Below are positions 27,957 through 36,930 of a stretch of DNA of 64,000 nt, one piece after another. Every line of letters starts with the position of its first letter. Position 1 is the first letter of the stretch. The translations under genes and the position numbers were made by a program. Source of the stretch: Moanibacter sp964542645 (GTDB lineage Bacteria; Verrucomicrobiota; Verrucomicrobiia; Opitutales; UBA2987); assembly GCA_964542645.1 (NCBI GenBank), contig CAZIUG010000006.1:1-64000 (forward strand), given 5' to 3'. The notes beneath the pieces were generated by a model. The model was not told the origin of the DNA. It saw only the letters and a program-made list of their open reading frames with translations, and did not search any database.

Positions 27957-29291
27957 CTAGGCTGTCACTTCCAGTAATGCCTTGCCCAACGCTTCGACTG
28001 TTATATCGATGTCTTCTTCGCTATGAGCCACCGATATGGAGCACTGTTTCGTGGCAACCGGAAAGAAATAAATACCCCGACGGATCATCGAACGGCGCAT
28101 AGACAAATCTAATGAAAAATTGTGATGAACAGCTAAATCGTGCCAGTCCTTTGGTGCATGATCCATAAAATAGATGGAGAAAGCGGAGCCTTGCCTAACG
28201 ACAACTGCTTCCAAACCAAGGGATTCGATAATGGATTCAATTCCATCCTGAGCCTTCTGACCAAGACTTTCCAGTTGCTTATATACCACCCCTTCGTTCT
28301 CAAGCAGGCGCTCGAGAGTTGCAATTGCTGCCGCCATACTGATTGGATGACCTGCATAGGTCCCAGCAACCATCACTGATCTGGCTGAATCTGGATGGGC
28401 ACAATAGTCCATCAACTCCGCCTTCCCGCCCACCACCGAAAGAGGGTAGCCATTGGCAATCGCCTTAGCGAAGTAGGCAATATCGGGATTGATCCCTTTT
28501 AGCTGGCTGTAACCGCCAACACAGTAACGGAATCCAGTCTTAACTTCATCAAACACAAGGACGAATCCATAATGGTCGGCCAGATCGCGTAAGCCTTCCA
28601 AATACCCGGGCACTGGCTTAACCAAACCTATGTTCTGGAGGATTGGCTCAGTGATCAAGGCTGCCACCGAATAACGCTCACACACATATCTAACCGAATC
28701 GAGATCGTTAAAATTAATATTGTGAACTAGATCTTTGTGTACCTCTGGTACCCCGGCCCCCAAAGAGACGTAGGGGTATTCACCGGGAGACACCCGGGGA
28801 CCAATTTTGTCTAAAGGTGTTAGAACATTGCATGCCACATCATTATGAGCTCCGTTGTAGCCCCCTTGCATAACAATTACATGATCACGTCTGGTGGCGG
28901 CTCGTGCGATCCGCACAGCAGCCATGCTGGCCTCTGTACCTGTACTACAAAACTCAACTTTCTCCAGGGCCTCGACCTGCGTGCAAAGAATCTGAGCCAA
29001 TTTCCCCTCAAGCTCATTCGCTCCCGTACCATAAAGACTAACTCCACTCCTAATCACTTTCTCTACCGCTTCGGTAACGTACTCATCGCAATGGCCTAAT
29101 AAGTGAGGGGCAAAAGCCGCATGATAGTCTATATAACGATTGCCGTCCACGTCCCATATATAGGCTCCTTCGCCCCTGGCGAAGGCTATTTCGGGCTCGA
29201 CTCTGCGAACACTAGAAACTACCCCCCCAGGAATATATCTTTCATTACACCGGAATACGGCAGATGACTTCAGTCGATTCATGCTTTTCAT
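27957..29291 (-). CDS. Class III PLP aminotransferase, glutamate-1-semialdehyde mutase-like
   Basis: 444 residues, starting at ATG 29291 with an AAAGG site about 8 nt upstream. PLP-binding features: STGTEASMAA (phosphate loop, 116-124), VFDEVKTGFR (D248) and FAKAIANGYP with the Schiff-base Lys276. The family includes HemL and many omega-aminotransferases and aminomutases. HemL normally reads 'GKiiGGG.P' around the Lys; here it is AKAIANGYP. This, and the distance from the hem cluster, suggest a catabolic aminotransferase rather than HemL. A terminator follows. Confidence 0.85.
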   Translation of the reverse strand: MKSMNRLKSSAVFRCNERYIPGGVVSSVRRVEPEIAFARGEGAYIWDVDGNRYIDYHAAFAPHLLGHCDEYVTEAVEKVIRSGVSLYGTGANELEGKLAQILCTQVEALEKVEFCSTGTEASMAAVRIARAATRRDHVIVMQGGYNGAHNDVACNVLTPLDKIGPRVSPGEYPYVSLGAGVPEVHKDLVHNINFNDLDSVRYVCERYSVAALITEPILQNIGLVKPVPGYLEGLRDLADHYGFVLVFDEVKTGFRYCVGGYSQLKGINPDIAYFAKAIANGYPLSVVGGKAELMDYCAHPDSARSVMVAGTYAGHPISMAAAIATLERLLENEGVVYKQLESLGQKAQDGIESIIESLGLEAVVVRQGSAFSIYFMDHAPKDWHDLAVHHNFSLDLSMRRSMIRRGIYFFPVATKQCSISVAHSEEDIDITVEALGKALLEVTA

Positions 29292-29340
29292 AAGCTTGCC
29301 TTTCTATCGCATTACCAAGACAATAAATCAATTAGGATAA

Positions 29341-30750
29341 ATGACCCCCAAATTAAAATTTTCACGTCGCAATTTTATTAGAAACTCAGCCTACGTTACA
29401 GTTGGTTTCTTGGGTCTTCGGTATTTCCTCCATTCTTCAGCAAAAGGACAATCATATTTGAACGAAGTCCTGGGATATGGGCCACTCCTAGATGATCCTC
29501 AACAGATCATCGACCTACCCCGTGGTTTTAGCTACAAAGTATTGTCGCGAACGGGCGACTTTATGGATGACGGATTTCGAATTCCGGGTGCTCCCGATGG
29601 TATGGCCACATTCTCCGGCCCTGACGGCCAAACAATTATCGTCTGTAACCACGAACTCTCGCAAGAGAGTACCAACTTAGGTCCGTACGGCCCCGCGAAT
29701 GAACTATTTCATCAAATTGATCGCAGCAAGGTCTACGATCCCGGTACCGAGGGCATGCCTGCCCTCGGTGGAACATCAACAATTGTCTATGATTGTAAGA
29801 AAGGTCAAATTTCGAGTCAATTTCTAAGCCTCGCCGGTACAGTGCGTAACTGCGCGGGAGGTCCTACTCCTTGGGGCACTTGGATAACCTGTGAAGAAAC
29901 TACCCTCGCTGCTGGAGATTCCCTGACCAAAGACCATGGTTTCAATTTTGAGGTCCCGGCTACTTCTAACCCGTGCCTTTCAAATCCTGTTCCACTTGTT
30001 CAGATGGGAAGGTTTAAGCATGAGGCTGTAGCAGTAGATCCGAATAGCGGAATTGTTTTTCAGACTGAAGATGTCAACGATGGGCTCATTTACCGTTTCA
30101 TTCCAAATGTGCCGGAAGATCTAGCAAGCGGAGGTCATCTGCAGGCTCTCGGAATAAAAAACTATAGCTCGATCGATACACGTAATTGGCCAACAATCGA
30201 GAGTTCTTCCGTCCCAATTCAGAAGCCAATGGAAGTCTCTTGGTTCGATCTCGATGATGTTCTCTCGCCAAACGACGACCTGCGTTATCAGGGTTATGAT
30301 AAGGGAGCCGCGCGATTTGCACGGACTGAGGGAATGTGGTATGGGAATGGAGCAATCTATTTTGCTTCTACTAACGGTGGAAAGAATTTCACGGGCCAAA
30401 TTTGGAAGTACACTCCTAGCCCTTACGAAGGGACAAAAAAGGAAATTGATCAACCAGGACAGCTCGAACTTTATTTGGAACCCAACAATAATCAACTATT
30501 GGAACACTGCGACAATCTCACTGTCGCTCCATGGGGAGATCTAATAGTTTGTGAAGATGGTTCAGCAGATAAATATCTAAGAGTCATAACCTCTGAAGGG
30601 AAAATCTATACCCTGGCACATAATAGCTATCCCGGGAATTCGGAATTCTGCGGTGCCTGTTTCGCCCCCAATCACCCTACCCTCTTCGTGAATATTCAAT
30701 CTCCGGGAATTACATTGGCCATAACGGGGCCGTGGGAGAGTCTTTCCTAA
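29341..30750 (+). CDS. PhoX/DUF839-family exported protein with Tat signal
   Basis: 469 residues. The N-terminus SRRNFIRNS followed by a hydrophobic segment (YVTVGFLGL) is a twin-arginine signal, implying export of a folded, cofactor-bearing protein. PhoX-like blocks occur in order: CNHELSQES, GGTSTIVYD, RNCAGGPTPWGTWITCEET, GRFKHEAVAVD, EDVNDGLIYRF, RTEGMWY, DNLTVAPWG and NPGITLAI-like LTLAITGPW. PhoX enzymes are Ca/Fe alkaline phosphatases; DUF839 relatives may be other phosphoesterases. It is divergent from the aminotransferase gene (49 bp). Confidence 0.8.
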   Translation: MTPKLKFSRRNFIRNSAYVTVGFLGLRYFLHSSAKGQSYLNEVLGYGPLLDDPQQIIDLPRGFSYKVLSRTGDFMDDGFRIPGAPDGMATFSGPDGQTIIVCNHELSQESTNLGPYGPANELFHQIDRSKVYDPGTEGMPALGGTSTIVYDCKKGQISSQFLSLAGTVRNCAGGPTPWGTWITCEETTLAAGDSLTKDHGFNFEVPATSNPCLSNPVPLVQMGRFKHEAVAVDPNSGIVFQTEDVNDGLIYRFIPNVPEDLASGGHLQALGIKNYSSIDTRNWPTIESSSVPIQKPMEVSWFDLDDVLSPNDDLRYQGYDKGAARFARTEGMWYGNGAIYFASTNGGKNFTGQIWKYTPSPYEGTKKEIDQPGQLELYLEPNNNQLLEHCDNLTVAPWGDLIVCEDGSADKYLRVITSEGKIYTLAHNSYPGNSEFCGACFAPNHPTLFVNIQSPGITLAITGPWESLS

Positions 30751-30834
30751 ACAAATCCTTCTTCTCCTTTAATATCTGTAATTCGTTTGCCGAAGTTGAA
30801 GGGCCTGTTGTTCACTAAGCATAAAGGTTGAGAA

Positions 30835-31710
30835 TCAGTTCTTTGTCTTTGTAGAGGAAGTAGCAAATACTTCGAGATATCCCTGTTCCCGAATCCAATC
30901 GATATTGCGTTGACGCTTAGGATTTTTATCTGGATTGGACAACCAGTCCGGATGGTACTCAGGACCCGGGTTGGGAAATGTATCCCGAGCGCGTCTATCC
31001 CGGTTTTTTTTCGTCGTTTCTACCAACTCAGATACCGCCTCTCTTTCTTCGGGAGAAACAGGATCCTTGATAAACATATTCGAAATAAAACGCCGGTCAA
31101 ACTTACCTCCAGTACTGGCATGCCAGATGCGAAAATTAAAGACAATAACATCTCCCGGAGTTACACTGCAGATGTGTGCGGGGACATCTTTAATTTCAAG
31201 GCTGTTCTCGATAAGGTAAGGACTGCTCGGGAGGGGTTTGTTTCCAAAATCAGCTAACAATCCGATCGCATGAAGCTCATCGTGATAGGGATTGAAATGT
31301 GATCCCGGTATGACACGCAAGGCGCCGTTGTCACCATTGAGTGGCTCCAGATAAATGAGGACCTTAATACCATGCAGCTGAAAATGATCGGAGTCGGGAT
31401 GCCAGGGGGTATCTTCGATAAAGCTGGTAGCAGTAGAGGATACACCGAAAACCTCATCTTCAAATAATGCCTCCGGGATCTCGTAAATACGTGGATCTTC
31501 GAGCAAGGAACTGGTAAAAGGTGAATCCGAATTTGAATTAGACCAGCTGCAATGAATCGGTTTCCCCCCGTTCGCTTCCCCGCGAAAGGTTGTTTCCAAT
31601 TTAGCGTCAAACTCTGCGTTTAATCTATCAATGTCTTCAGCGCTGAGAACATTTCTCAGAATGAGACATCCGAATGTATGGTATTGATCGATCTGTTTCT
31701 GTGTCAGCAC
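30835..31710 (-). CDS. PhyH-family Fe(II)/2-oxoglutarate oxygenase
   Basis: 291 residues, GTG start at 31710 with GAAGG 7-8 nt upstream. Iron ligands PWHPDSDH (H104, D106) and IWHASTG (H197), followed by FDRRF (R206/R207) for 2-oxoglutarate; RVIPGSHFNP is the conserved strand. The N-terminal DQYHTFGCLILRNVL is the standard family opening. Convergent with the PhoX-like gene and at the distal end of a minus-strand run that includes the class IV aminotransferase, SDR, Ldh_2 and ABC genes. Confidence 0.85.
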   Translation of the reverse strand: MLTQKQIDQYHTFGCLILRNVLSAEDIDRLNAEFDAKLETTFRGEANGGKPIHCSWSNSNSDSPFTSSLLEDPRIYEIPEALFEDEVFGVSSTATSFIEDTPWHPDSDHFQLHGIKVLIYLEPLNGDNGALRVIPGSHFNPYHDELHAIGLLADFGNKPLPSSPYLIENSLEIKDVPAHICSVTPGDVIVFNFRIWHASTGGKFDRRFISNMFIKDPVSPEEREAVSELVETTKKNRDRRARDTFPNPGPEYHPDWLSNPDKNPKRQRNIDWIREQGYLEVFATSSTKTKN

Positions 31711-31807
31711 AAGTTATCCTTCTATATTAATTACAAGTCTAAGCAGCCGGTAGGGAAGTACACTCGTGGCCATGTACAGCTCCCTTTGCAGGATGTTACA
31801 ACTGGGG

Positions 31808-32734
31808 TCACCCTTCCTTCAAATGGATCATATATTGACTCACGAAGTCAAACTTGACGAATTTGGCAAACGCATCTGTCAGTCTTTGTGTCGTAGGACC
31901 TGTGATAGCATCATGTGGTACCAGTTTGGTGTTGAACGAACGGACCGGACATATGCAGAAACTTGTCGAAGTGATAAAGGCTTCATCCGCCCGATATGCA
32001 TCCGCTGGCGTAAGATCGTGCTCAACGACTTCAATATCCATCTTCTCAGCTAATTCGATAACCGTTTTTCGGCTTATTCCTTCCAGGACATATTCCGCCT
32101 TTGGAGTAAATAGGACACCCTCCTTAACCAAGAACAAGTTACTCCCCATTCCCTCGGCCAGAAAGCCCCGAGTATCGAGAAGGATCGCCCACGCCCCAGG
32201 ACTATGGCTGCGGACTTCCAAATCCGCCAATATCAGATTCAAGTATTGGTGGACTTTCACATTTGGACTGAAACAATCCGGTGGCGTCCTTCGAATTGAT
32301 GGGAAGAAAACCTCGATACCATCCCGGTAAAATGGCGCTCGAGCCTTCAAGGGTAACGGAGTGCATTCGATGATCACATTCGGCTCGGTGCAATCCTGAA
32401 TATCTTCTTCGGGGATGTTCACACCTCTTGAAATTCGTTGGGAAACCCAATGGTCGGAGTTGGGCTTTAGAAGCGGAAGATTCCTCTGAGAGACTTCCTC
32501 AGATAACTGAGTAATCTCCTTTTGTGAGAGCCCGGGATCAATCCCGACATAGTTGAGAGAATCAAAGAGACGCTCAATGTGTTCACCTAATTTGAAAATT
32601 CTTCCCCCAAAAGTTCGCGCCGCATCGAACACCCCATCACCATATTTAAAACTCCGATCACGAAATGGAACTAACACCTCGCTTTCGGGTACAATCTCTC
32701 CATTGAAGTAAGCTACACGTTCTTTCATACCCAT
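31808..32734 (-). CDS. Class IV PLP aminotransferase (branched-chain/D-amino-acid aminotransferase-like)
   Basis: 308 residues from the first ATG of the conserved region (32734); an ATG two codons later is equally possible, and the upstream frame to 32800 is not conserved. The fold-type IV opening AYFNGEIVPESEV and SFKYGDGVFDAARTF is clear. NVKVHQYLNLILA carries the PLP Lys, and LAEGMGSNLFLVK the PLP-contacting Glu. TSTSFCICPV is the C-terminal phosphate-binding segment. Members transaminate branched-chain L-amino acids, D-amino acids or 4-amino-4-deoxychorismate. The substrate cannot be told from the sequence. Confidence 0.85.
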   Translation of the reverse strand: MGMKERVAYFNGEIVPESEVLVPFRDRSFKYGDGVFDAARTFGGRIFKLGEHIERLFDSLNYVGIDPGLSQKEITQLSEEVSQRNLPLLKPNSDHWVSQRISRGVNIPEEDIQDCTEPNVIIECTPLPLKARAPFYRDGIEVFFPSIRRTPPDCFSPNVKVHQYLNLILADLEVRSHSPGAWAILLDTRGFLAEGMGSNLFLVKEGVLFTPKAEYVLEGISRKTVIELAEKMDIEVVEHDLTPADAYRADEAFITSTSFCICPVRSFNTKLVPHDAITGPTTQRLTDAFAKFVKFDFVSQYMIHLKEG

Positions 32735-32876
32735 AACAAATGTTCTAGTTAAACAATTCGCCCGACACACTTGCCTGTGAGACTCTCTGAGTCGATGCAT
32801 TTCAGGGATTTGATCAGATTAGAAAACATCGAATCGACACACAAGGAACCTAACTCAAAGGCAAGATCCTTCTGCC

Positions 32877-33689
32877 CTACAAATCAGGCACGTAGCCTTG
32901 TCCCCATTGTTCTTTCCGATCCTCCCTGAAATCTCCAGTCAAAGGCATGATTGAGAGCTGCCCGCCATCAACAACAAAAGTTTGCCCAACAATATATCGC
33001 GCCTCTTCGGATGCAAGAAACAGGGCTAGTTTGCCAATATCTGTCGGTTCTCCGATAATACCTGCTGGAATGCCGGAAGCGGCCGATTTGTGATCGAAGT
33101 CCTTCAACACCGAAAGATGATTCTCGACGAGGATCCAACCCGGAGCAATGGCATTCACTCGAACACCCTTTTGCGCAAGTTCCAGAGCTAGGACGCGTGT
33201 AAAAGATACAATAGCTCCTTTGGTTCCGGCATAAACAGTATGTTCTGTCATTCCGGCATAAGCGTGGACAGAAGTCAGGTTGATTACTGCGCCACCTCCT
33301 TTCTCTATCATATTAGGCACCATGAATTGGGTGAGAAAAAACATTCCCCTTATGTTTACATTGTAGAGAACGTTAAACTGTTCTGGCGTAACTTCGAGAA
33401 AGGGCTTGTTCATGGTAATGCCAGAATTGTTTATCAGCACATCAATCCCTCCCAAATATTCGAGAACCCTCGAGGCAAGATCCTGACATTCATCAATATC
33501 CCCAAGATCAGCTTTGAATGCTTTCGCTTTCCCTCCGTTCTTCTCGATCTCAACTACCGCGCTACGACACCCATCTTCACTATGCGCGTAATGGAGCGCG
33601 ACTGATGCTCCTGCTTTGGAAAATTCCAACGCTACGCCTCGTCCGATTCCGGTACCCGAGCCCGTAACGAGAACTCTTTTATGTTCCAT
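32877..33689 (-). CDS. Short-chain dehydrogenase/reductase (SDR)
   Basis: 270 residues from the ATG at 33689, which has a GTGGAG ribosome-binding site 8 nt upstream; the ATG at 33707 overlaps that site. Motifs: TGSGTGIGRG (cofactor), NNSG (for NNAG), LTSVHAY and YAGTKGA as the Ser-Tyr-Lys catalytic set, and IAPGWILVENH. Family members oxidise secondary alcohols of sugars or hydroxy acids with NAD(P). The C-terminal LTGDFREDRKEQWGQ extension is slightly longer than usual. It lies between the class IV aminotransferase and the Ldh_2 gene on the same strand. Confidence 0.9.
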   Translation of the reverse strand: MEHKRVLVTGSGTGIGRGVALEFSKAGASVALHYAHSEDGCRSAVVEIEKNGGKAKAFKADLGDIDECQDLASRVLEYLGGIDVLINNSGITMNKPFLEVTPEQFNVLYNVNIRGMFFLTQFMVPNMIEKGGGAVINLTSVHAYAGMTEHTVYAGTKGAIVSFTRVLALELAQKGVRVNAIAPGWILVENHLSVLKDFDHKSAASGIPAGIIGEPTDIGKLALFLASEEARYIVGQTFVVDGGQLSIMPLTGDFREDRKEQWGQGYVPDL

Positions 33690-33957
33690 CTTTCTTTCTC
33701 CACTCATGTGTCTGATCGTTTAGAGACAGCTGACGCTAACCCAATGGAGGACATTTTTAAAGCGTACCTAAGTCTACCTAACACTGAAATTTGGCAATGT
33801 TTCTAACATTGGATACAAGGCTTCGGTTATTAGCTCGTCCGAAATTATTAACATAATAGTTAAATTCCACAAACCGAACCCTTGGAGAACACTACCAGAA
33901 TTAAATCAACAATGACTTTAGAAATCGCTTGGGCCAACAATCCTTCCCGATTTCCGT

Positions 33958-34962
33958 TCAAAACCGGGATTCCTCATACTGTCCAAAAGGAGCTTCCAGC
34001 TCAATTTCTTCTGCCAGTTTCTCCAATTTCTGCTGATGCTCTCGATCTACCGGAATCCCATTACCGCGATTTTCCTTTTCCCAAATCCACTCCATACCAC
34101 CAGCCAATTCTGCCCTCTCAGTCCCAGGAAGAGGCTGGGTACTACGCGCTTCATGTATGTAACGGTCCATCTCCTTTTTGAAAGGAACTAACTCCTGAAA
34201 TCGTTTGACGTCAAAAACGGCTACGAAGGCACCCTGATGCGGCGCAGCGCCTTCACCTGTCCCCGGATAGCAAAACCCTTCATTGTACATTCCTGCCAAG
34301 ATGCCTCCAATCGCCTGAAATATAGAGGCTAGCCCAAGGGCCTTGAAGAACGCTGTGGGATAATTAAGAACCAGTTCGTCTTGCTGCGGCAAAAAGGAAG
34401 CCGACATATCGAGAACCAATGGTGGCTCACTACCTGTAGGGATCGCTATGCTCATGGGCGAGCCCCCTGAAGCGCTCATCACGGTAGCCTGCGGATTAGG
34501 ATGGTATCGATGCGATGAAATGGCCATCCCAATACAATCCTCGGCGAGAGCCATCCGTGAATAGTTCCCTGCAGCGCCAAAATGAAAATGGTTTCGCGTT
34601 GTCGCAGCTGCTACACCCAGAGCCAGCGCTTTCTCAATCGCCATTTTTGTCCCACGATGGGCAGGGAAATACCCCAGGCCACCATCACCGTCTAGAACCA
34701 CTGTAGCCGATGATTCGGAAACAACCTTAACAACCGGACTCGAATTAGTATGGCCACCCAGCATCTGGCGTACATATGCATCAGCTTGAATGGTTCCATG
34801 ACTAAAAACACATCTAAGATCATTCGCCACCAGAGTGATAGCCATATGTGCCGCTTGATCATCCGGCACTTTAACTTTACTGAAAAGGGCTCCAATAAAC
34901 TTACGCATGGCATCCGCGGGTACGCGGATGCCATGCTCTGGGGGAATGTTATGACGCGGCAT
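33958..34962 (-). CDS. Ldh_2 (malate/L-lactate/ureidoglycolate dehydrogenase)-family oxidoreductase
   Basis: 334 residues. Family markers: VFSHGTIQ with the catalytic His, VLDGDGGLGYFPA, TTRNHFHFGAAGNYSRMA (cofactor and active-site loop), SGGSPMSIAIPTG and LPGTERAELAGG. These NAD(P)-dependent enzymes interconvert 2-keto and 2-hydroxy acids or reduce cyclic imino acids and 2,3-diketogulonate. A second member lies at 46269 with similar length and blocks. It lies immediately downstream of the ABC importer genes, so it may act on the imported compound. Confidence 0.85.
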   Translation of the reverse strand: MPRHNIPPEHGIRVPADAMRKFIGALFSKVKVPDDQAAHMAITLVANDLRCVFSHGTIQADAYVRQMLGGHTNSSPVVKVVSESSATVVLDGDGGLGYFPAHRGTKMAIEKALALGVAAATTRNHFHFGAAGNYSRMALAEDCIGMAISSHRYHPNPQATVMSASGGSPMSIAIPTGSEPPLVLDMSASFLPQQDELVLNYPTAFFKALGLASIFQAIGGILAGMYNEGFCYPGTGEGAAPHQGAFVAVFDVKRFQELVPFKKEMDRYIHEARSTQPLPGTERAELAGGMEWIWEKENRGNGIPVDREHQQKLEKLAEEIELEAPFGQYEESRF

Positions 34963-35119
34963 CGTGGAAGCATTATGTTTAATTTCTCCACTTAAAGTCC
35001 ATCTTCTAGTTTCTAAAATATTATGCCAATTGGTACACGAAGCTTCCGATAGAGTTGCGGCTGCACAAAATCCTCACTAGGATACGTTAACGCAAATCTT
35101 GCGGAACCGTTTTCGTCAA

Positions 35120-36001
35120 TTATCCCTTGGTACCGGAAAGCAACAGCCCTTGAACAAAATACCGCTGAGCTAGGAAAAAAAGTACGACGAGAGGTGCTAG
35201 AGCAGTGAGACTCGCCGCCATGAGAAGATTAATCCAGGAGCCTTCTAGTGAATTATATAGGTCCAGGCCTACGCTAATGGGAAACTTGTCCATATCGTTT
35301 ATGTAGATAAGGGGATTCATGAAATCCTTCCAGTGTTGAATCAGACTCATAACGGCAACTGTAGCGATAACCGGTTTGGCATTGGGCATGAAAATATGCC
35401 AATAAATTTGCCAAGTAGTGGCACCATCCAAGATGGCAGCCTCTTCGAGGCTTTTGGGTATCGCCTTGAAGAATTGACGGAATAAGAAAATAAAGAATGC
35501 GCTCTCCCCAAACCAATATGGAACGATGAGAGGTTTGTAAGTGTTGATCCACCCGAGTGCATCGAAAAGAACATAACGAGGAATCAGAAGAACTTGCCCA
35601 GGCAACATCATAGTTGCCAGTAAAACCACAAACCAGAATCCCTGTCCTCGCCACTGCAATCGAGCAAAAGCGAACCCGACCAGGGAACAGGATAAAACCT
35701 GCCCAACGGTAGCGGAGAGACAAATTACCACGGTATTTAGCATGAAATTCAGGAAAGGTAACTTTCTCAAAGCCTCGGGGTAGTTGGACCAACGCCAATC
35801 GCTCACCCAAAGCGTAGGTGGGAATTCATAAACAGCCCCCAGCGACTTAAAGGACGAACTAATAGCCCATAGGATTGGGAAGAGGAATGTTAGAGCTATT
35901 GCGGAAAGCAAGAGATACATTCCACTTTTCAATAGGACTTCTCGGATTTGAAGTTTACCGGGGGAATAAGGAACTTCCTCCGCTATGTTATCCCTCTTCA
36001 T
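35120..36001 (-). CDS. CUT1-type carbohydrate ABC transporter, inner-membrane permease (MalG-like)
   Basis: 293 residues, six predicted membrane segments beginning LLLSAIALTFLFPIL. The EAA loop that docks the ATPase reads EEAAILDGATTWQIYWHIFMP. The MalG-like C-terminus ends in FFLAQRYFVQGLLLSGTKG. Its ATG overlaps the TAA of the upstream permease by one base (TAATG at 35999-36003), implying translational coupling. No ATP-binding subunit is in the window, so a shared MsmX-type ATPase elsewhere is expected. Confidence 0.9.
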   Translation of the reverse strand: MKRDNIAEEVPYSPGKLQIREVLLKSGMYLLLSAIALTFLFPILWAISSSFKSLGAVYEFPPTLWVSDWRWSNYPEALRKLPFLNFMLNTVVICLSATVGQVLSCSLVGFAFARLQWRGQGFWFVVLLATMMLPGQVLLIPRYVLFDALGWINTYKPLIVPYWFGESAFFIFLFRQFFKAIPKSLEEAAILDGATTWQIYWHIFMPNAKPVIATVAVMSLIQHWKDFMNPLIYINDMDKFPISVGLDLYNSLEGSWINLLMAASLTALAPLVVLFFLAQRYFVQGLLLSGTKG

Positions 36002-36930
36002 TATTCTTCACCTTGATAATGAACCCAAAGTTTGCTAGACTTCACTACGCAAAGTGTTAGCACCAAAATGATAATGAAAAGAATCCACGCGAGGGCACTC
36101 GCATATCCCATTTCAAAGTCGATAAAACCCTTGTTGTAAAGGTAGAGCACAAAGAACAAGGTGGAATCATTAGGGCCACCTGAAGTCATTATAAATGCCT
36201 CATTAAACACTTGGAAGGAGGCGATGACGCCCATGACTAAATTGAAGAAAATAGCCGGCGAAATCTGAGGAACCGTTATATGGCGAAATCGCTGGATGCG
36301 CCCAGCTCCATCAATTTGGGCTGACTCATAGAGCTGGGGAGGAACATTCTGAAGAGCGGCAAGAAAGATGAGCGCAGGCCCGCCAGCACCCCACCAGCTC
36401 ATCATAATCAAGGCCGGCTTAGCCCATCTTTCGTCGTAAATCCATCCTGGGGGCTTCCAATCACCTGAGAGAATTCCAATATTCTCAAGAGCTGAACCAA
36501 TCGCACGCAGGATTAGGTTCAACAATCCAAAGTCGGGATTGAACAACTGAAGCCACATCATGATCGTGGCAATACCTCCAATGATGTAAGGCATAAAATA
36601 GATCGTTCGAAAGATAGTGATTCCCTTCAATTTCTGGTTCAGGAGAACCGCTATCATTAGGGAAACCAAAACTCCACCGGGAACCGCTAACAAGCTGTAA
36701 AACACCGTATTCCTTAAGGCCGTATGTACAAACGGATCCGCCATCGCCTTTTGATACTGATCAAAACCAACCCACTCTAGACGAGACCAACTCATGCCAT
36801 CCCACTCCGAAAAAGATAGGAGGAGCGAACCCAGCAGGGGAAAGAATGTCAGAAGGAAGAAACCAGTCAGCCAAGGTGATGCGAACAAATACCCTATTCC
36901 ATCCTTCGAGGCTTTGGAGAAAGTTTTCAT
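36001..36930 (-). CDS. CUT1-type carbohydrate ABC transporter, inner-membrane permease (MalF-like)
   Basis: 309 residues from the ATG at 36930, which overlaps the stop of the binding-protein gene as ATGA (36927-36930); the frame to 36948 adds six residues. The first membrane segment is WLTGFFLLTFFPLLGSLLL. The EAA loop reads YESAQIDGAGRIQRFRHITVP. The FNEAFIMTSGGP segment is typical of sugar permeases. It forms a three-gene overlapping operon with the binding protein and the second permease. Confidence 0.9.
   Translation of the reverse strand: MKTFSKASKDGIGYLFASPWLTGFFLLTFFPLLGSLLLSFSEWDGMSWSRLEWVGFDQYQKAMADPFVHTALRNTVFYSLLAVPGGVLVSLMIAVLLNQKLKGITIFRTIYFMPYIIGGIATIMMWLQLFNPDFGLLNLILRAIGSALENIGILSGDWKPPGWIYDERWAKPALIMMSWWGAGGPALIFLAALQNVPPQLYESAQIDGAGRIQRFRHITVPQISPAIFFNLVMGVIASFQVFNEAFIMTSGGPNDSTLFFVLYLYNKGFIDFEMGYASALAWILFIIILVLTLCVVKSSKLWVHYQGEE

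Noticed and set aside
27957..29291. Annotation as HemL of the heme pathway
   Set aside because: The lysine loop differs from HemL and the gene lies 30 kb from the hem cluster; a catabolic aminotransferase is more likely.
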